From: Bacteroidota bacterium
GTDB taxonomy: Bacteria > Bacteroidota > Bacteroidia > Flavobacteriales_C > GCA-002722245
Reading direction: 5' to 3'
Assembly: GCA_026390935.1 (NCBI GenBank)
Contig: JAPLEZ010000029.1
Location: 1-32,987 of the forward strand
DNA length: 32,987 nucleotides
Below the pieces are notes generated by a model. That model was not told the DNA's origin and did no database searches. It was given only the letters and a program-made list of their open reading frames with translations. Below are positions 24,375-32,987 of the stretch, one piece after another (the stretch's first letter is position 1; every line of letters begins with the position of its first letter). A program made the position numbers and the translations under genes.

Positions 24375-27300
24375 CTATTGCTGCTGCTTATGAAAAGTAA
24401 TGTACTCTTTAGGTGGCATTCCATATTGTTGCGTGAAGCAACGAATGAAGTATGACGGACTGCTAAAACCAACTTCATAACCCGTTTCACTTATAGTTAA
24501 ACGACGTTCAAAAAGCAGTTTGAGACTTTTCTTCAAACGCACCGATTTGATGAATTCCTGAACACCTTGTCCGGTAATGCTTTTGAATTTAGAATACAAA
24601 ACCGTTCGACTAATCCCCATGTGGTCACAAATCATTTTGGAGTCTAAACCTGTATCGGAAATATTTTTTTCAATGAAGGCGATAATGTCATTTAAGAATT
24701 CTTCATCCAGCTTGTTAATCACCACATCTTCAGGATACAAGTCGTTGGACAACAATATTTTTTGACGAATTTTCTCTTGATTTTGAATGAAGTTCAGGAT
24801 CACTTGGAACAAAATATCCTGATTCACTGGCTTCATCAAATACACCTCTGCCCCTGCTTCGTAACCCGAAAGCTGACTCTCCTCATCGCTTTGACCAGTG
24901 AGCATGACTACAGGAATATGCGAGGTGATTGTTGATTGTTTGATCTCTGAACAAAACTGCAATCCGTTCATCACCGGCATGATCATATCGGTGATAATGA
25001 CTGCAGGCTGACATTCGGCCGCCATTTTCAATCCTTCTTCCCCGTTTTCCGCTTCAAAAACAGTGAACACATCGGAGAGCAGCAAGCGCAAAAACGAACG
25101 CAGCTCACTGTTGTCTTCAACAATTAGCACGCGCTTACCTTTGATTTTCAGTATTTTATCTTCCGTTAGTTTCTTTTGCAACGAATGCTCTACAATGGTA
25201 ATTCCGGCCGGACGAGGTTTTGAAATACCACTTCCCTCCAGTGGCACAGCAGAACGGAAGCGCGGTACTTTTATAGTGAAGGTGGAGCCCTTACCAGGTT
25301 CGCTTACAATATCAATAGATCCTTTGTTGATTTCCAAGAATTCACTGATAATGATGAGTCCCAATCCTGTACCTGTTTCACCCGCAGTTCCACGAGATGA
25401 AGAATTTTTGTCTATGCGGAAAGCATTATCAATTTGTTCCTTGGTCATTCCGATACCATTGTCTTGGATGCGGATTAATGTTTGATCATTCACTTCCTCC
25501 GACTCCACTGAAATTCTTCCCCCCGCGGCAGTAAACTTGATGCTATTGCCCAGCAAGTTTCTCACAACAGCATCAATCATCGGATAATCAGCATAAATGT
25601 ATTGACTAGGATCAATTTTCACTTCCAATGCTATGTTTTTAGTACGAAACTGTTGTTCCAGCAAGGTGCCATTTTTGGTGATGAGTTCATATACATTCAC
25701 TCCTGCAGGCGAGTACGGAATGTTTTTAGATTGTGTTCGGGCCCAATCGAGTAAGTTGATCAAAAGCTGATAAATCGAGTTTGATGATTTATCAATACTG
25801 TCAACGTACTCAAACATAGATTCCTTTTCCATTCCTGGCAATTTCTTTTTCAATAAACTTGAAATGCTGGTGAGCGCATAAACGTGACTTTTTAAATCGT
25901 GCGCCAAAATGGAGAAGAATTTATTTTTGGTTTGGTTCAGTTTCGTGAGCTCATTAACGGTGTCTTCCAGCTCCTGATTTTTCGCCAAGATTTCGGACTG
26001 TTGCTTTAAAATTCTTTCCGACTGCTTGGTAACTTCCTCATTATAAGCTTCTAGTTTTTTGTTTTGGATTTTAATCTCCTCATTTCTCTCCAATAAAATC
26101 ATGTTCGTCTCGGTGAGCTCACGCGTACGATTGGCCACTTCTATTTTCAGTTGCTTGTTGCGGTCACGGATAGATTTGAGTCGCAGATAGAATACCAGCG
26201 TCACCCCTCCAATTATAAGCACAGCCAAAAACAATTTAAACAAAGTGGTTTTCCACCAAGGCGGCAAAATAACAATGCGCAATTGCTTATCGGCTTCCTG
26301 ATCAGAGTCACCACTAACACCGCCGTATTTGATTTTAAAAACATACGTACCCGGATCCAAATCCGTGAATGACACTTTACGATCACCATGTATGGCTATC
26401 CACTGATCATGCAAGCCTTCCAGCTTGTATGCAAATTCCATTTTGTCGGGAGAAGACAAATTCACCGATGTGAAACCAATACTAAAAAAAGACTGGTCAT
26501 GAGAAAGCGTTAAAGTTTCGGTGAAATTGATTTCTTTTTCCAGTGGAGAATCTTTTCCATTTGGCTTTTGAATTTCATCAAAAACATATAAATCAGTGAG
26601 GTAAACCGGTGAAGAACTAACAGTGACCTTTATTTTTTCGGGATTAAAAACGTTGAAGCCGTTGGTTCCTCCGAAATACAAATCGCCATTTCTACTTCGC
26701 AGCACCGATTTAAGGAAAAAGAAATTCCCTTGTAAACCATCAGAAACATCGTACCTCGCAATTTTATTGTTTTGTAAATTAAAAGCAATCAATCCTTCAT
26801 TGGAACTCAACCACATTACCCCTTTATTATCAAACACAATGGCTTTAAGCGTTTGCGGCAGCTTGTACTTTTCACCATAGTGCTGAAAGCTTTGCGATTT
26901 TTCATCAAAAAGCTCCAATCCTCCTGATTCGGTAACGGCCCAAATACGACCGCTTAAATCCTCCGCCACCATGTTCACATCATTACTGCTGATGCTGCTG
27001 GCTACTTGCTGGTGTATGAATTTTTTTAAATTTTTTCTGTCGTAAACGAACAAACCATCAAAACTACTGATCCATATTCTACCCTTTGAATCTTTAAACA
27101 AATGATTGATCCATGAAGGAGCCTTCATGTCGAAAGGAAATGTTTTATTGTTTTTATGATGAATGAATTTCTTGCTTTTCAAATCGAGAACGCATACACC
27201 TTCTCCATGCGTACCAATCCAAATGATGGAATCTTCAATGATAATCGACTTGATGTTATTGAAGATGATGGAGTTGTTGTTTTTAGGATCGTTTGTATAC

Positions 27301-28631
27301 GATACACTTCTTTTGCTCACAGGGTCAAAACAAATCAAACCACCGCTCCACGTGGCGAGCCACAAATTCCCATTTTTATCTTCCTTTATTTCAAGAATAG
27401 CGTTACTGCTTAAACCGTTATCCGTAGTGTAGTTGGTGAAATTCCCGCTGGAAGGTTCAAATAAGGTCAAGCCACCACCATCAGTTCCTATCCATATATT
27501 TCCTTTTTTGTCTTCATAAAAGGCAGCTGTGAAATCATGGTTCAGGCCCTCGGTAACATGGTCCCTTTTATGGTAATGACGAAATACGTTTTTGCTGCTA
27601 CTGGTATAAAACAAGCCGTATCCATGGGTTCCAAACCAAAGATTCCCAGCATTATCTTCAAAAATGGACGACACTGAGAGGCAAAAGAGACTGTTTTTTT
27701 TGTACGGTGATTTTTTAAAAGGAACGAAAGCTTTTCTTTTGCTACCTAAAAAATAAACCAACTCATTATCGGATCCCACCCAAATATTGTTGCTCTTGTC
27801 TTCGTAGATACTAATTACTGCATCTCGCGTGGCAGAAGGATGTTCTTTATCGGAAAAGTCAGAATAATGGCGAATTACCTCGCCTTTCTGATTGATTAAT
27901 GTAACTCCACTTTCAAAAGAACCAATCCAAATATTGTTGTTGTGATCAGCCAAAATCGTTCGGATTTTATTGCTGCAAATCGTTTTTGAGTTGTCTTCCT
28001 CGTGAAAGAAATGTGAGAATTTACCAGAAGAAGGTGCCATCTTATTTACCCCGCCATTGAAGGTTCCAACCCAAACATTGTCATTGCCATCGATGCTTAC
28101 ACCTAAAATATTATTATCACTTAATGACGACGGATTATTGGCAACATGATGAAACCATTGGTATTTTTTTGTTGCAGGATCGTAGTTGCATAAACCGTAA
28201 GAAGTACCAATCCACAAATGTTTTTTTGAATCTTCTTTTACCACATTCACACAAACCGTTTCGCCTGGCTTGGCTAAGGCGATATGAATGAAGCAATCTC
28301 GCTCTCTGTCATATAAATTAAGTCCGCTGTTGGTTCCAAACCACAAACGGTTTTGACTATCTTGAATGATGGAATAAACAATATTGTTGGATAAACTGGT
28401 GCTATCTTGATCAGAGTGTCGGTATTTTTTGAAATTACTTCCATCCCAGCGATTGAGCCCTTCAACATTGGCCACCCATAAAAACCCATAGCTGTCGCGA
28501 TATACATTTTCAATGTAATCGCTGATCAAACCATCTTCTTTGGTAATGCTATATATTTTATATTTCTCAGGCTGACTGAAAGCACAAACATAGCCCAGCA
28601 AAAGAAATAAAATGAGTTTTAATTTGAGCAT
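24375..28631 (-). CDS. Hybrid two-component system sensor kinase/response regulator (HTCS, AraC output)
   Basis: A 1418-aa inner-membrane sensor and transcription factor in one chain. Signal peptide 1-19; about 14 reg_prop propeller repeats across residues 30-690 (for example DSQNRLWFGTNSGLNLYDR, DKKGNIWIGTDGGGLTLFEP), i.e. two seven-bladed propellers; a Y_Y_Y domain (about 720-795); one membrane helix (about 803-825); a coiled coil; HisKA with His near 909 (ILAHDLKSH); HATPase with N-box, DNGIGM and GTGLGL; a REC domain with Asp near 1213 (VIITDMIMP) and KP; then a C-terminal AraC-type HTH (CDHMGISRTVLYSKFKS). All catalytic motifs are present. It starts 12 nt after thiH, so readthrough from the thi operon is likely. 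HTCS usually control polysaccharide loci; its target here is unknown. Confidence 0.94.
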   Translation of the reverse strand: MLKLKLILFLLLGYVCAFSQPEKYKIYSITKEDGLISDYIENVYRDSYGFLWVANVEGLNRWDGSNFKKYRHSDQDSTSLSNNIVYSIIQDSQNRLWFGTNSGLNLYDRERDCFIHIALAKPGETVCVNVVKEDSKKHLWIGTSYGLCNYDPATKKYQWFHHVANNPSSLSDNNILGVSIDGNDNVWVGTFNGGVNKMAPSSGKFSHFFHEEDNSKTICSNKIRTILADHNNNIWIGSFESGVTLINQKGEVIRHYSDFSDKEHPSATRDAVISIYEDKSNNIWVGSDNELVYFLGSKRKAFVPFKKSPYKKNSLFCLSVSSIFEDNAGNLWFGTHGYGLFYTSSSKNVFRHYHKRDHVTEGLNHDFTAAFYEDKKGNIWIGTDGGGLTLFEPSSGNFTNYTTDNGLSSNAILEIKEDKNGNLWLATWSGGLICFDPVSKRSVSYTNDPKNNNSIIFNNIKSIIIEDSIIWIGTHGEGVCVLDLKSKKFIHHKNNKTFPFDMKAPSWINHLFKDSKGRIWISSFDGLFVYDRKNLKKFIHQQVASSISSNDVNMVAEDLSGRIWAVTESGGLELFDEKSQSFQHYGEKYKLPQTLKAIVFDNKGVMWLSSNEGLIAFNLQNNKIARYDVSDGLQGNFFFLKSVLRSRNGDLYFGGTNGFNVFNPEKIKVTVSSSPVYLTDLYVFDEIQKPNGKDSPLEKEINFTETLTLSHDQSFFSIGFTSVNLSSPDKMEFAYKLEGLHDQWIAIHGDRKVSFTDLDPGTYVFKIKYGGVSGDSDQEADKQLRIVILPPWWKTTLFKLFLAVLIIGGVTLVFYLRLKSIRDRNKQLKIEVANRTRELTETNMILLERNEEIKIQNKKLEAYNEEVTKQSERILKQQSEILAKNQELEDTVNELTKLNQTKNKFFSILAHDLKSHVYALTSISSLLKKKLPGMEKESMFEYVDSIDKSSNSIYQLLINLLDWARTQSKNIPYSPAGVNVYELITKNGTLLEQQFRTKNIALEVKIDPSQYIYADYPMIDAVVRNLLGNSIKFTAAGGRISVESEEVNDQTLIRIQDNGIGMTKEQIDNAFRIDKNSSSRGTAGETGTGLGLIIISEFLEINKGSIDIVSEPGKGSTFTIKVPRFRSAVPLEGSGISKPRPAGITIVEHSLQKKLTEDKILKIKGKRVLIVEDNSELRSFLRLLLSDVFTVFEAENGEEGLKMAAECQPAVIITDMIMPVMNGLQFCSEIKQSTITSHIPVVMLTGQSDEESQLSGYEAGAEVYLMKPVNQDILFQVILNFIQNQEKIRQKILLSNDLYPEDVVINKLDEEFLNDIIAFIEKNISDTGLDSKMICDHMGISRTVLYSKFKSITGQGVQEFIKSVRLKKSLKLLFERRLTISETGYEVGFSSPSYFIRCFTQQYGMPPKEYITFHKQQQ

Positions 28632-28643
28632 AATCTTAATAGA

Positions 28644-29762
28644 CTATAAATTAAACACTTTATCCCAATCTTTCCAAACTGATTCATAACCCTGTTCTTT
28701 AATCATCGCAGCTACTTCCTTTGGAGAACGCTTGTCGTCAATTTCAAATTGCTCCAAACTTTCTTTCTCCGGAAAAACGGCATAACCACCCGGATTGGTT
28801 TTTGATCCTGCACTCATGGAAGTGATACCCATCTTAAAGATGTTGTTTCTAAAGCGCGCATTTTCACGAGTAGAAATAGAGAGCTCAACATTTTCATTGA
28901 ACAATCGATACGCGCATATCAGTTGCACCAACTGCTTGTCAGTCATCACCGACTTAGGTTCAAGCAAGCCCTCTGCCGGTCTTAATCTTGGAAAAGAAAC
29001 AGAATAGCGTGTTTGCCAGTAGGTTTTTTCAAGGTAATTCAAATGCAAAGCATTGAAAAAAGAATCGGTTCGCCAGTCTTCCAATCCAATTAAAACTCCC
29101 AATCCAATTTTATGCACTCCGGCTTTCCCTAATCTATCAGGGGTGTCAATTCTGTAATCGTAATTAGATTTTTTGCCTTTCGTATGATGGGTGCGGTATT
29201 CTTCCTTATGATAGGTTTCCTGGTAAACCAAAACGGCGTATAATCCTTCATTGATTAGCAATTCATATTCTTCCTGTTCCAAAGGTTGAACCTCCAAAGA
29301 GATATTGGCAAAATATGGACGAACAACTTTTATCGCATTCAGGAGATAATCCACACCAACTGTTTTGTTCGCTTCACCCGTCACCAGTAAAATATGATCG
29401 AAACCCAATGCTTTTACTGCCTCACACTCCTTAATGATTTGCGCGTCACTAAGTGTGGTGCGCAGAATTTTATTGTGCAAGCTGAATCCGCAATAAGTAC
29501 AAATATTTTGGCACTCATTGGAAAGATATAATGGCGCAAACATTTGTACAGTATTACCAAATCTTTTTAAGGTGAGTGCCCGACTTTCCTTGGCCATCTT
29601 TTCTAAATAAGGCTCCGCAGCAGGAGAAATCAATGCTTTGAAATCTTCCAGCGAACGGTGTTCATTGGCTAGCGCTTTCTCAACATCTCCGGTTGTTTTG
29701 GAATAAATGCTGTCGCGCACAAGATCCCAATTGTAATTTGATATGACGGTATTGAAACTCAT
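28644..29762 (-). CDS. thiH: 2-iminoacetate synthase ThiH (radical SAM)
   Basis: A 372-aa radical SAM enzyme that cleaves tyrosine to give dehydroglycine (2-iminoacetate) and p-cresol for thiazole formation. The cluster motif CQNICTYCGF (Cys84, Cys88, Cys91) is CxxxCxxC, and length and gene neighbours match ThiH. The C-terminal region includes ENARFRNNIFKMGITSMSAG, typical of the family. Its ATG shares a base with the thiG stop codon (TAATG), pointing to coupled translation. It is the last thi gene seen here; the HTCS gene begins 12 nt later. Confidence 0.95.
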   Translation of the reverse strand: MSFNTVISNYNWDLVRDSIYSKTTGDVEKALANEHRSLEDFKALISPAAEPYLEKMAKESRALTLKRFGNTVQMFAPLYLSNECQNICTYCGFSLHNKILRTTLSDAQIIKECEAVKALGFDHILLVTGEANKTVGVDYLLNAIKVVRPYFANISLEVQPLEQEEYELLINEGLYAVLVYQETYHKEEYRTHHTKGKKSNYDYRIDTPDRLGKAGVHKIGLGVLIGLEDWRTDSFFNALHLNYLEKTYWQTRYSVSFPRLRPAEGLLEPKSVMTDKQLVQLICAYRLFNENVELSISTRENARFRNNIFKMGITSMSAGSKTNPGGYAVFPEKESLEQFEIDDKRSPKEVAAMIKEQGYESVWKDWDKVFNL

Positions 29763-30538
29763 TAGTCTTCTAAAAATGCGGTTAACGGACTGCTTGCATG
29801 TGCATGATTTTGTATTTGTCCGAGTTTGGCTTCATATGCTAAACGCCCAGCTTCTACTGCTATTTTAAAAGCATAGCCCATCGCTTCAGGATTTTCGGCA
29901 ACAGCAATAGCTGTATTCACCAGTACAGCATCAGCACCCAGTTCCATTGCGTATGCAGCGTGCGAAGGCGCGCCAATTCCAGCATCAACGATGACAGGCA
30001 CATTGCTTTCTTCTATAATAATTTGCAACATGTCTACAGTGCGCAACCCCTTATTGCTTCCGATTGGTGCACCCAAAGGCATCACCGCTGCAACACCTAC
30101 TTCCTCCAATCGCTTACACAAAACAGGATCAGCGTTGATGTACGGCAATACAATAAAACCCAATTTCACCAACTCTTCTGCAGCTTTTAATGTTTCAATG
30201 GGATCGGGCAATAAGTATCTTGGATCGGGATGAATCTCTAATTTCAACCAGTTCGTTTGCAAAGCTTCTCTTGCCAATTGTGCTGCAAAAACAGCTTCTT
30301 TAGCAGTTCTTACACCTGATGTATTTGGCAACAAATTAATTCGAGGATGTTTTAAGTGACGAATGATATCGTCATTTTCATTTCGAATATCCACTCGTTT
30401 TAGAGCTACCGTCACCAGTTCCGATTCACTGGCTTCAATTGCTTTTTCCATAAGGGAATTATTGCTGAATTTTCCAGTACCAGTGAATAACCTCGACTGA
30501 AATATTTTGTCGCCTATTTTAAATGGTTGAGTAAGCAT
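29762..30538 (-). CDS. thiG: Thiazole synthase ThiG
   Basis: A 258-aa protein that forms the thiazole phosphate ring from 1-deoxy-xylulose-5-phosphate, thiocarboxylated ThiS and dehydroglycine. Seen: FTGTGKFSN near the N-terminus, [17 protein letters not shown] with the Schiff-base Lys, [10 protein letters not shown] phosphate loop, [20 protein letters not shown] and [13 protein letters not shown]. The ATG at 30538 is chosen because it starts [11 protein letters not shown]; an ATG at 30547 would add MRR. The gene overlaps the end of thiE by 20 nt and the start of thiH by 1 nt. Typical length for the family. Confidence 0.95.
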   Translation of the reverse strand: MLTQPFKIGDKIFQSRLFTGTGKFSNNSLMEKAIEASESELVTVALKRVDIRNENDDIIRHLKHPRINLLPNTSGVRTAKEAVFAAQLAREALQTNWLKLEIHPDPRYLLPDPIETLKAAEELVKLGFIVLPYINADPVLCKRLEEVGVAAVMPLGAPIGSNKGLRTVDMLQIIIEESNVPVIVDAGIGAPSHAAYAMELGADAVLVNTAIAVAENPEAMGYAFKIAVEAGRLAYEAKLGQIQNHAHASSPLTAFLED

Positions 30539-31166
30539 ACGTCTCAATGGCTTTTAAAAATTGTTTTATTTTTTTCTCCGGATTTTCATCGTTGATGATT
30601 GCTCCAGAAACAGCAATACCATGCAATCCAGCACTTAACAAATCATTCACATCATCAACCAAAACCCCACCTATTCCTATAACAGGAAGATGATGTGGAA
30701 CTTGTTTCAAAATATTTAGATAACCTTCTCGCCCCAAAACCGGACTCAGTTTTTTCTTGGTAGAAGTAAAGCGGAAAGGTCCCAAACCAACGTAATCCAC
30801 ATGAGGTTCAATGATCAAAATATCATCAAGAGTATTGGCTGTTCCTCCAATTATTTTTGCACCTAATTCCTTTCGTGCTAAAGCCGCTGATAAATCTTCT
30901 TTTCCAATATGAACACCTTCTGCTCCAATTGTCTGCGCAATCGTCACATGATCATTGATAATTAAAACAGCAGAAAAACTTTCAGTGATTTTCTTTGCTT
31001 GTTCTGCCAACTTCAAAAACGCTTTTTCATCAATGTTTTTTGCACGAAGCTGCACCCAATTGACACCGTTTTCCAACACAATTTTCAATTGCTCCAAATG
31101 CGAGTATTGACAATCATCCGAAGTGATGAATTGTAGTTTTGCTATATTTTTAGCGCTATGCAACAT
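30519..31166 (-). CDS. thiE: Thiamine-phosphate synthase ThiE
   Basis: A 215-aa TIM-barrel enzyme that joins HMP-PP and thiazole phosphate into thiamine phosphate. Motifs fit ThiE: VQLRAKN near the N-terminus, [20 protein letters not shown], the [16 protein letters not shown] loop (canonical ThiE has a similar PxxxTxTK segment) and IGIGGV. It overlaps thiD by 11 nt and thiG by 20 nt. It is the better-preserved of two ThiE-type genes in this operon and is therefore the likely active enzyme. Confidence 0.93.
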   Translation of the reverse strand: MLHSAKNIAKLQFITSDDCQYSHLEQLKIVLENGVNWVQLRAKNIDEKAFLKLAEQAKKITESFSAVLIINDHVTIAQTIGAEGVHIGKEDLSAALARKELGAKIIGGTANTLDDILIIEPHVDYVGLGPFRFTSTKKKLSPVLGREGYLNILKQVPHHLPVIGIGGVLVDDVNDLLSAGLHGIAVSGAIINDENPEKKIKQFLKAIETYAYSTI

Positions 31167-31914
31167 GGTATCCCAGCAATTCGTTTGAACTGATTAAAAA
31201 CTTTGACATATATTCCTTTGCTTCTTTACAAGACTGCTCCAAACTTTCTCCCTGAGCTAATAATGAAGTAATTGCTGCCGACAAAACACATCCTGATCCA
31301 TGCTTGGCTGCACCTTTTAATCTTGGAGAAGAAAGTGAAATTTCATTTCCTTCTTTTAGATATAGTATATCTGTTGACGTTTCACCTTCACCATGCCCAT
31401 CTTTCAACAACACTGAACAAAAAGCACTTAATCTTTTTGCACTTTCCTGCACCCTTTCTTCTTTTCCAAAAAACAAAGCTTCGCTGACATTAGGAGTAAG
31501 GAGAGTAAGGTTTTTCAAAACTTCCGTAAAAATAAAATCATCGGTCACGGGTGAAAAAAAAGAAAATCCTGTAGATGATTTATACACCGGATCCCACACT
31601 ATTTTTGTATCGGGAGAAAGAGATTTTATTTCGCTTACCACCGTCGATAAAAAGTAAATATTCGGCACGATTCCTATTTTCACACAAGCTACTTCAAACC
31701 TATCAAAGAGTAAATTTAACTGTCGCAGCACGTCCTCTACCTTCACCCACACACAATCCTGAAAAATTTTATCGGTTTGAAAAGTAGTTGCAGTACTCAC
31801 ACCCAATCCGTACACTTTAAAACGCTCAAAAGTCTTGATGTCAGCTAAAACACCAGCGCCAGCGCTTCGATCAAACCCAGCAACAGACAGGACTATTTTG
31901 TTAACTCCTTGCAT
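31156..31914 (-). CDS. thiD: Hydroxymethylpyrimidine/phosphomethylpyrimidine kinase ThiD
   Basis: A 252-aa ribokinase-fold enzyme that phosphorylates HMP and HMP-P. The ATG at 31914 gives MQGVNKIVLSVAGFDRSAGA; an upstream ATG at 31962 adds 16 residues inside the preceding gene. The substrate segment SVAGFDRSAGAGVLADIKTF and the anion-hole region KHGSGCVLSAAITSLLAQG are present. DRSAGAG replaces the more common DPSGGAG, a modest departure near the substrate. It overlaps the preceding ThiE/TenI-like gene by 22 nt and thiE by 11 nt. Confidence 0.92.
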   Translation of the reverse strand: MQGVNKIVLSVAGFDRSAGAGVLADIKTFERFKVYGLGVSTATTFQTDKIFQDCVWVKVEDVLRQLNLLFDRFEVACVKIGIVPNIYFLSTVVSEIKSLSPDTKIVWDPVYKSSTGFSFFSPVTDDFIFTEVLKNLTLLTPNVSEALFFGKEERVQESAKRLSAFCSVLLKDGHGEGETSTDILYLKEGNEISLSSPRLKGAAKHGSGCVLSAAITSLLAQGESLEQSCKEAKEYMSKFLISSNELLGYHVA

Positions 31915-32516
31915 ACATTCAAGCTTTGAATAAGTGTTTCGACAGGATCTTTCTCCGTCCAAATACCGCCCAATAAAGCACCACCTTTAAATCCAAACTC
32001 TTTAGCTTTTGAAATATTAGAAACATTAACACCTCCCAAAGCAAAAACATTATACTTTGTTCTATCCAAAGCTTTTTTCAATGAAAACTCATTGAATCCA
32101 CTTTGGTAATCTTTTTTAGAGATACTGTCGAAAACCGGACTCAAAAAAACGTAATTATACAAAGGATTAAAAGCATCCAAATCCGACAATTTATGAAAGG
32201 ATGTTGACACTTTTAGATCAGGCTTTTTACGTTTTACAAAAAATTTAATTTTCCACATTTTGAAACGCATTTTTCTCGTTGCAGAAGTGAGATGAATTCC
32301 CCGCAAGTTGAATTTCAGAGCCAATCCAGGATGAGAATGCACCATTATTCTATTGTGGTATTGAGCGGGAATTTTTTCAATATACCTTATCAGTTTATCC
32401 TTTGAATAATTTGGCTTTCGAATATGAAAAACTTCTAAACCCAATTCAAAAAGAGCAATTACTTTTTCAATTTCGCTATCTACTGAAATTTGTGGAGAAA
32501 TGAGTACTAATTGCAT
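31893..32516 (-). CDS. Second ThiE/TenI-type protein, divergent
   Basis: A 207-aa TIM-barrel protein of the ThiE/TenI family, quite different from the thiE downstream. The usual VQLRxK is FHIRKP, the INDR-like segment is VHSHPGLAL, GVHL is GIHLT, and the phosphate loop is SPVFDSISKKDYQSG; TSFHKLSDL matches the conserved Ser/His segment. The C-terminal half keeps FALGGVNVSNI and GGALLGGIW. It may be a thiazole tautomerase (TenI-like) or a second thiamine-phosphate synthase; the sequence does not decide. It starts 6 nt after the thiC stop and overlaps thiD by 22 nt. Two ThiE-type genes in one thi operon occur in Bacteroidota. Confidence 0.82.
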   Translation of the reverse strand: MQLVLISPQISVDSEIEKVIALFELGLEVFHIRKPNYSKDKLIRYIEKIPAQYHNRIMVHSHPGLALKFNLRGIHLTSATRKMRFKMWKIKFFVKRKKPDLKVSTSFHKLSDLDAFNPLYNYVFLSPVFDSISKKDYQSGFNEFSLKKALDRTKYNVFALGGVNVSNISKAKEFGFKGGALLGGIWTEKDPVETLIQSLNVCKELTK

Positions 32517-32522
32517 AAGCTT

Positions 32523-32987
<465 letters not shown>

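Overview
The window looks like a chromosomal segment of a gliding-type, AT-rich Bacteroidota. The evidence is several C-terminal type IX secretion (T9SS) sorting domains, lipoproteins with a Cys lipobox, a hybrid two-component sensor/regulator (HTCS), the Bacteroidota-style thiC-thiE-thiD-thiE-thiG-thiH gene order, and TAnnTTTG-like promoter boxes. The genus cannot be fixed from the sequence. No rRNA, tRNA, CRISPR array or transposase was seen.

Layout. (1) 192-4011 holds plus-strand genes: an ACP phosphodiesterase-like protein with a TTG start, a secreted M43-type metalloprotease with a T9SS tail, a TPR protein and a small unknown protein. A small minus-strand gene converges on the last of these. 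(2) 4257-12465 is a minus-strand, probably co-transcribed glycan locus: two outer-membrane barrel-like proteins, two lipoproteins (one with a duplicated putative sugar-binding module) and a GH9 endoglucanase. It has no SusC/SusD pair and resembles the kind of SusCD-independent cellulose locus known from Cytophaga. (3) 12466-13329 has no gene. It contains a roughly 560-bp element with long imperfect inverted repeats and nested hairpins, followed by a strong terminator. (4) 13330-14412 encodes a T9SS-exported protein whose N-terminal module resembles the two modules of the locus lipoprotein.

(5) 14610-24200 is a minus-strand polymorphic-toxin operon: a tail-fibre-like secreted protein, a small secreted YD-repeat/T9SS-tail protein, a 2085-aa SpvB/FG-GAP/RHS protein with a C-terminal toxin, a putative immunity gene coupled by a TAATG overlap, a stand-alone homologue of EF-Tu domain 3, and an unknown 182-aa protein. 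The EF-Tu-like protein beside a toxin whose C-terminus may be an ADP-ribosyltransferase is the most intriguing feature of the window. (6) 24375-28631 is a full-length HTCS placed 12 nt downstream of thiH. (7) 28644-32987 is a thiamine operon (thiC partial, thiE-like, thiD, thiE, thiG, thiH) with overlapping or nearly abutting genes.

Functional calls rest on motif reading of the translated sequence, with no database search. Family-level calls for the thi genes, GH9, HTCS, RHS, M43 and EF-Tu D3 are firm. Target specificity, immunity assignments and the sugar-binding claims are inference.
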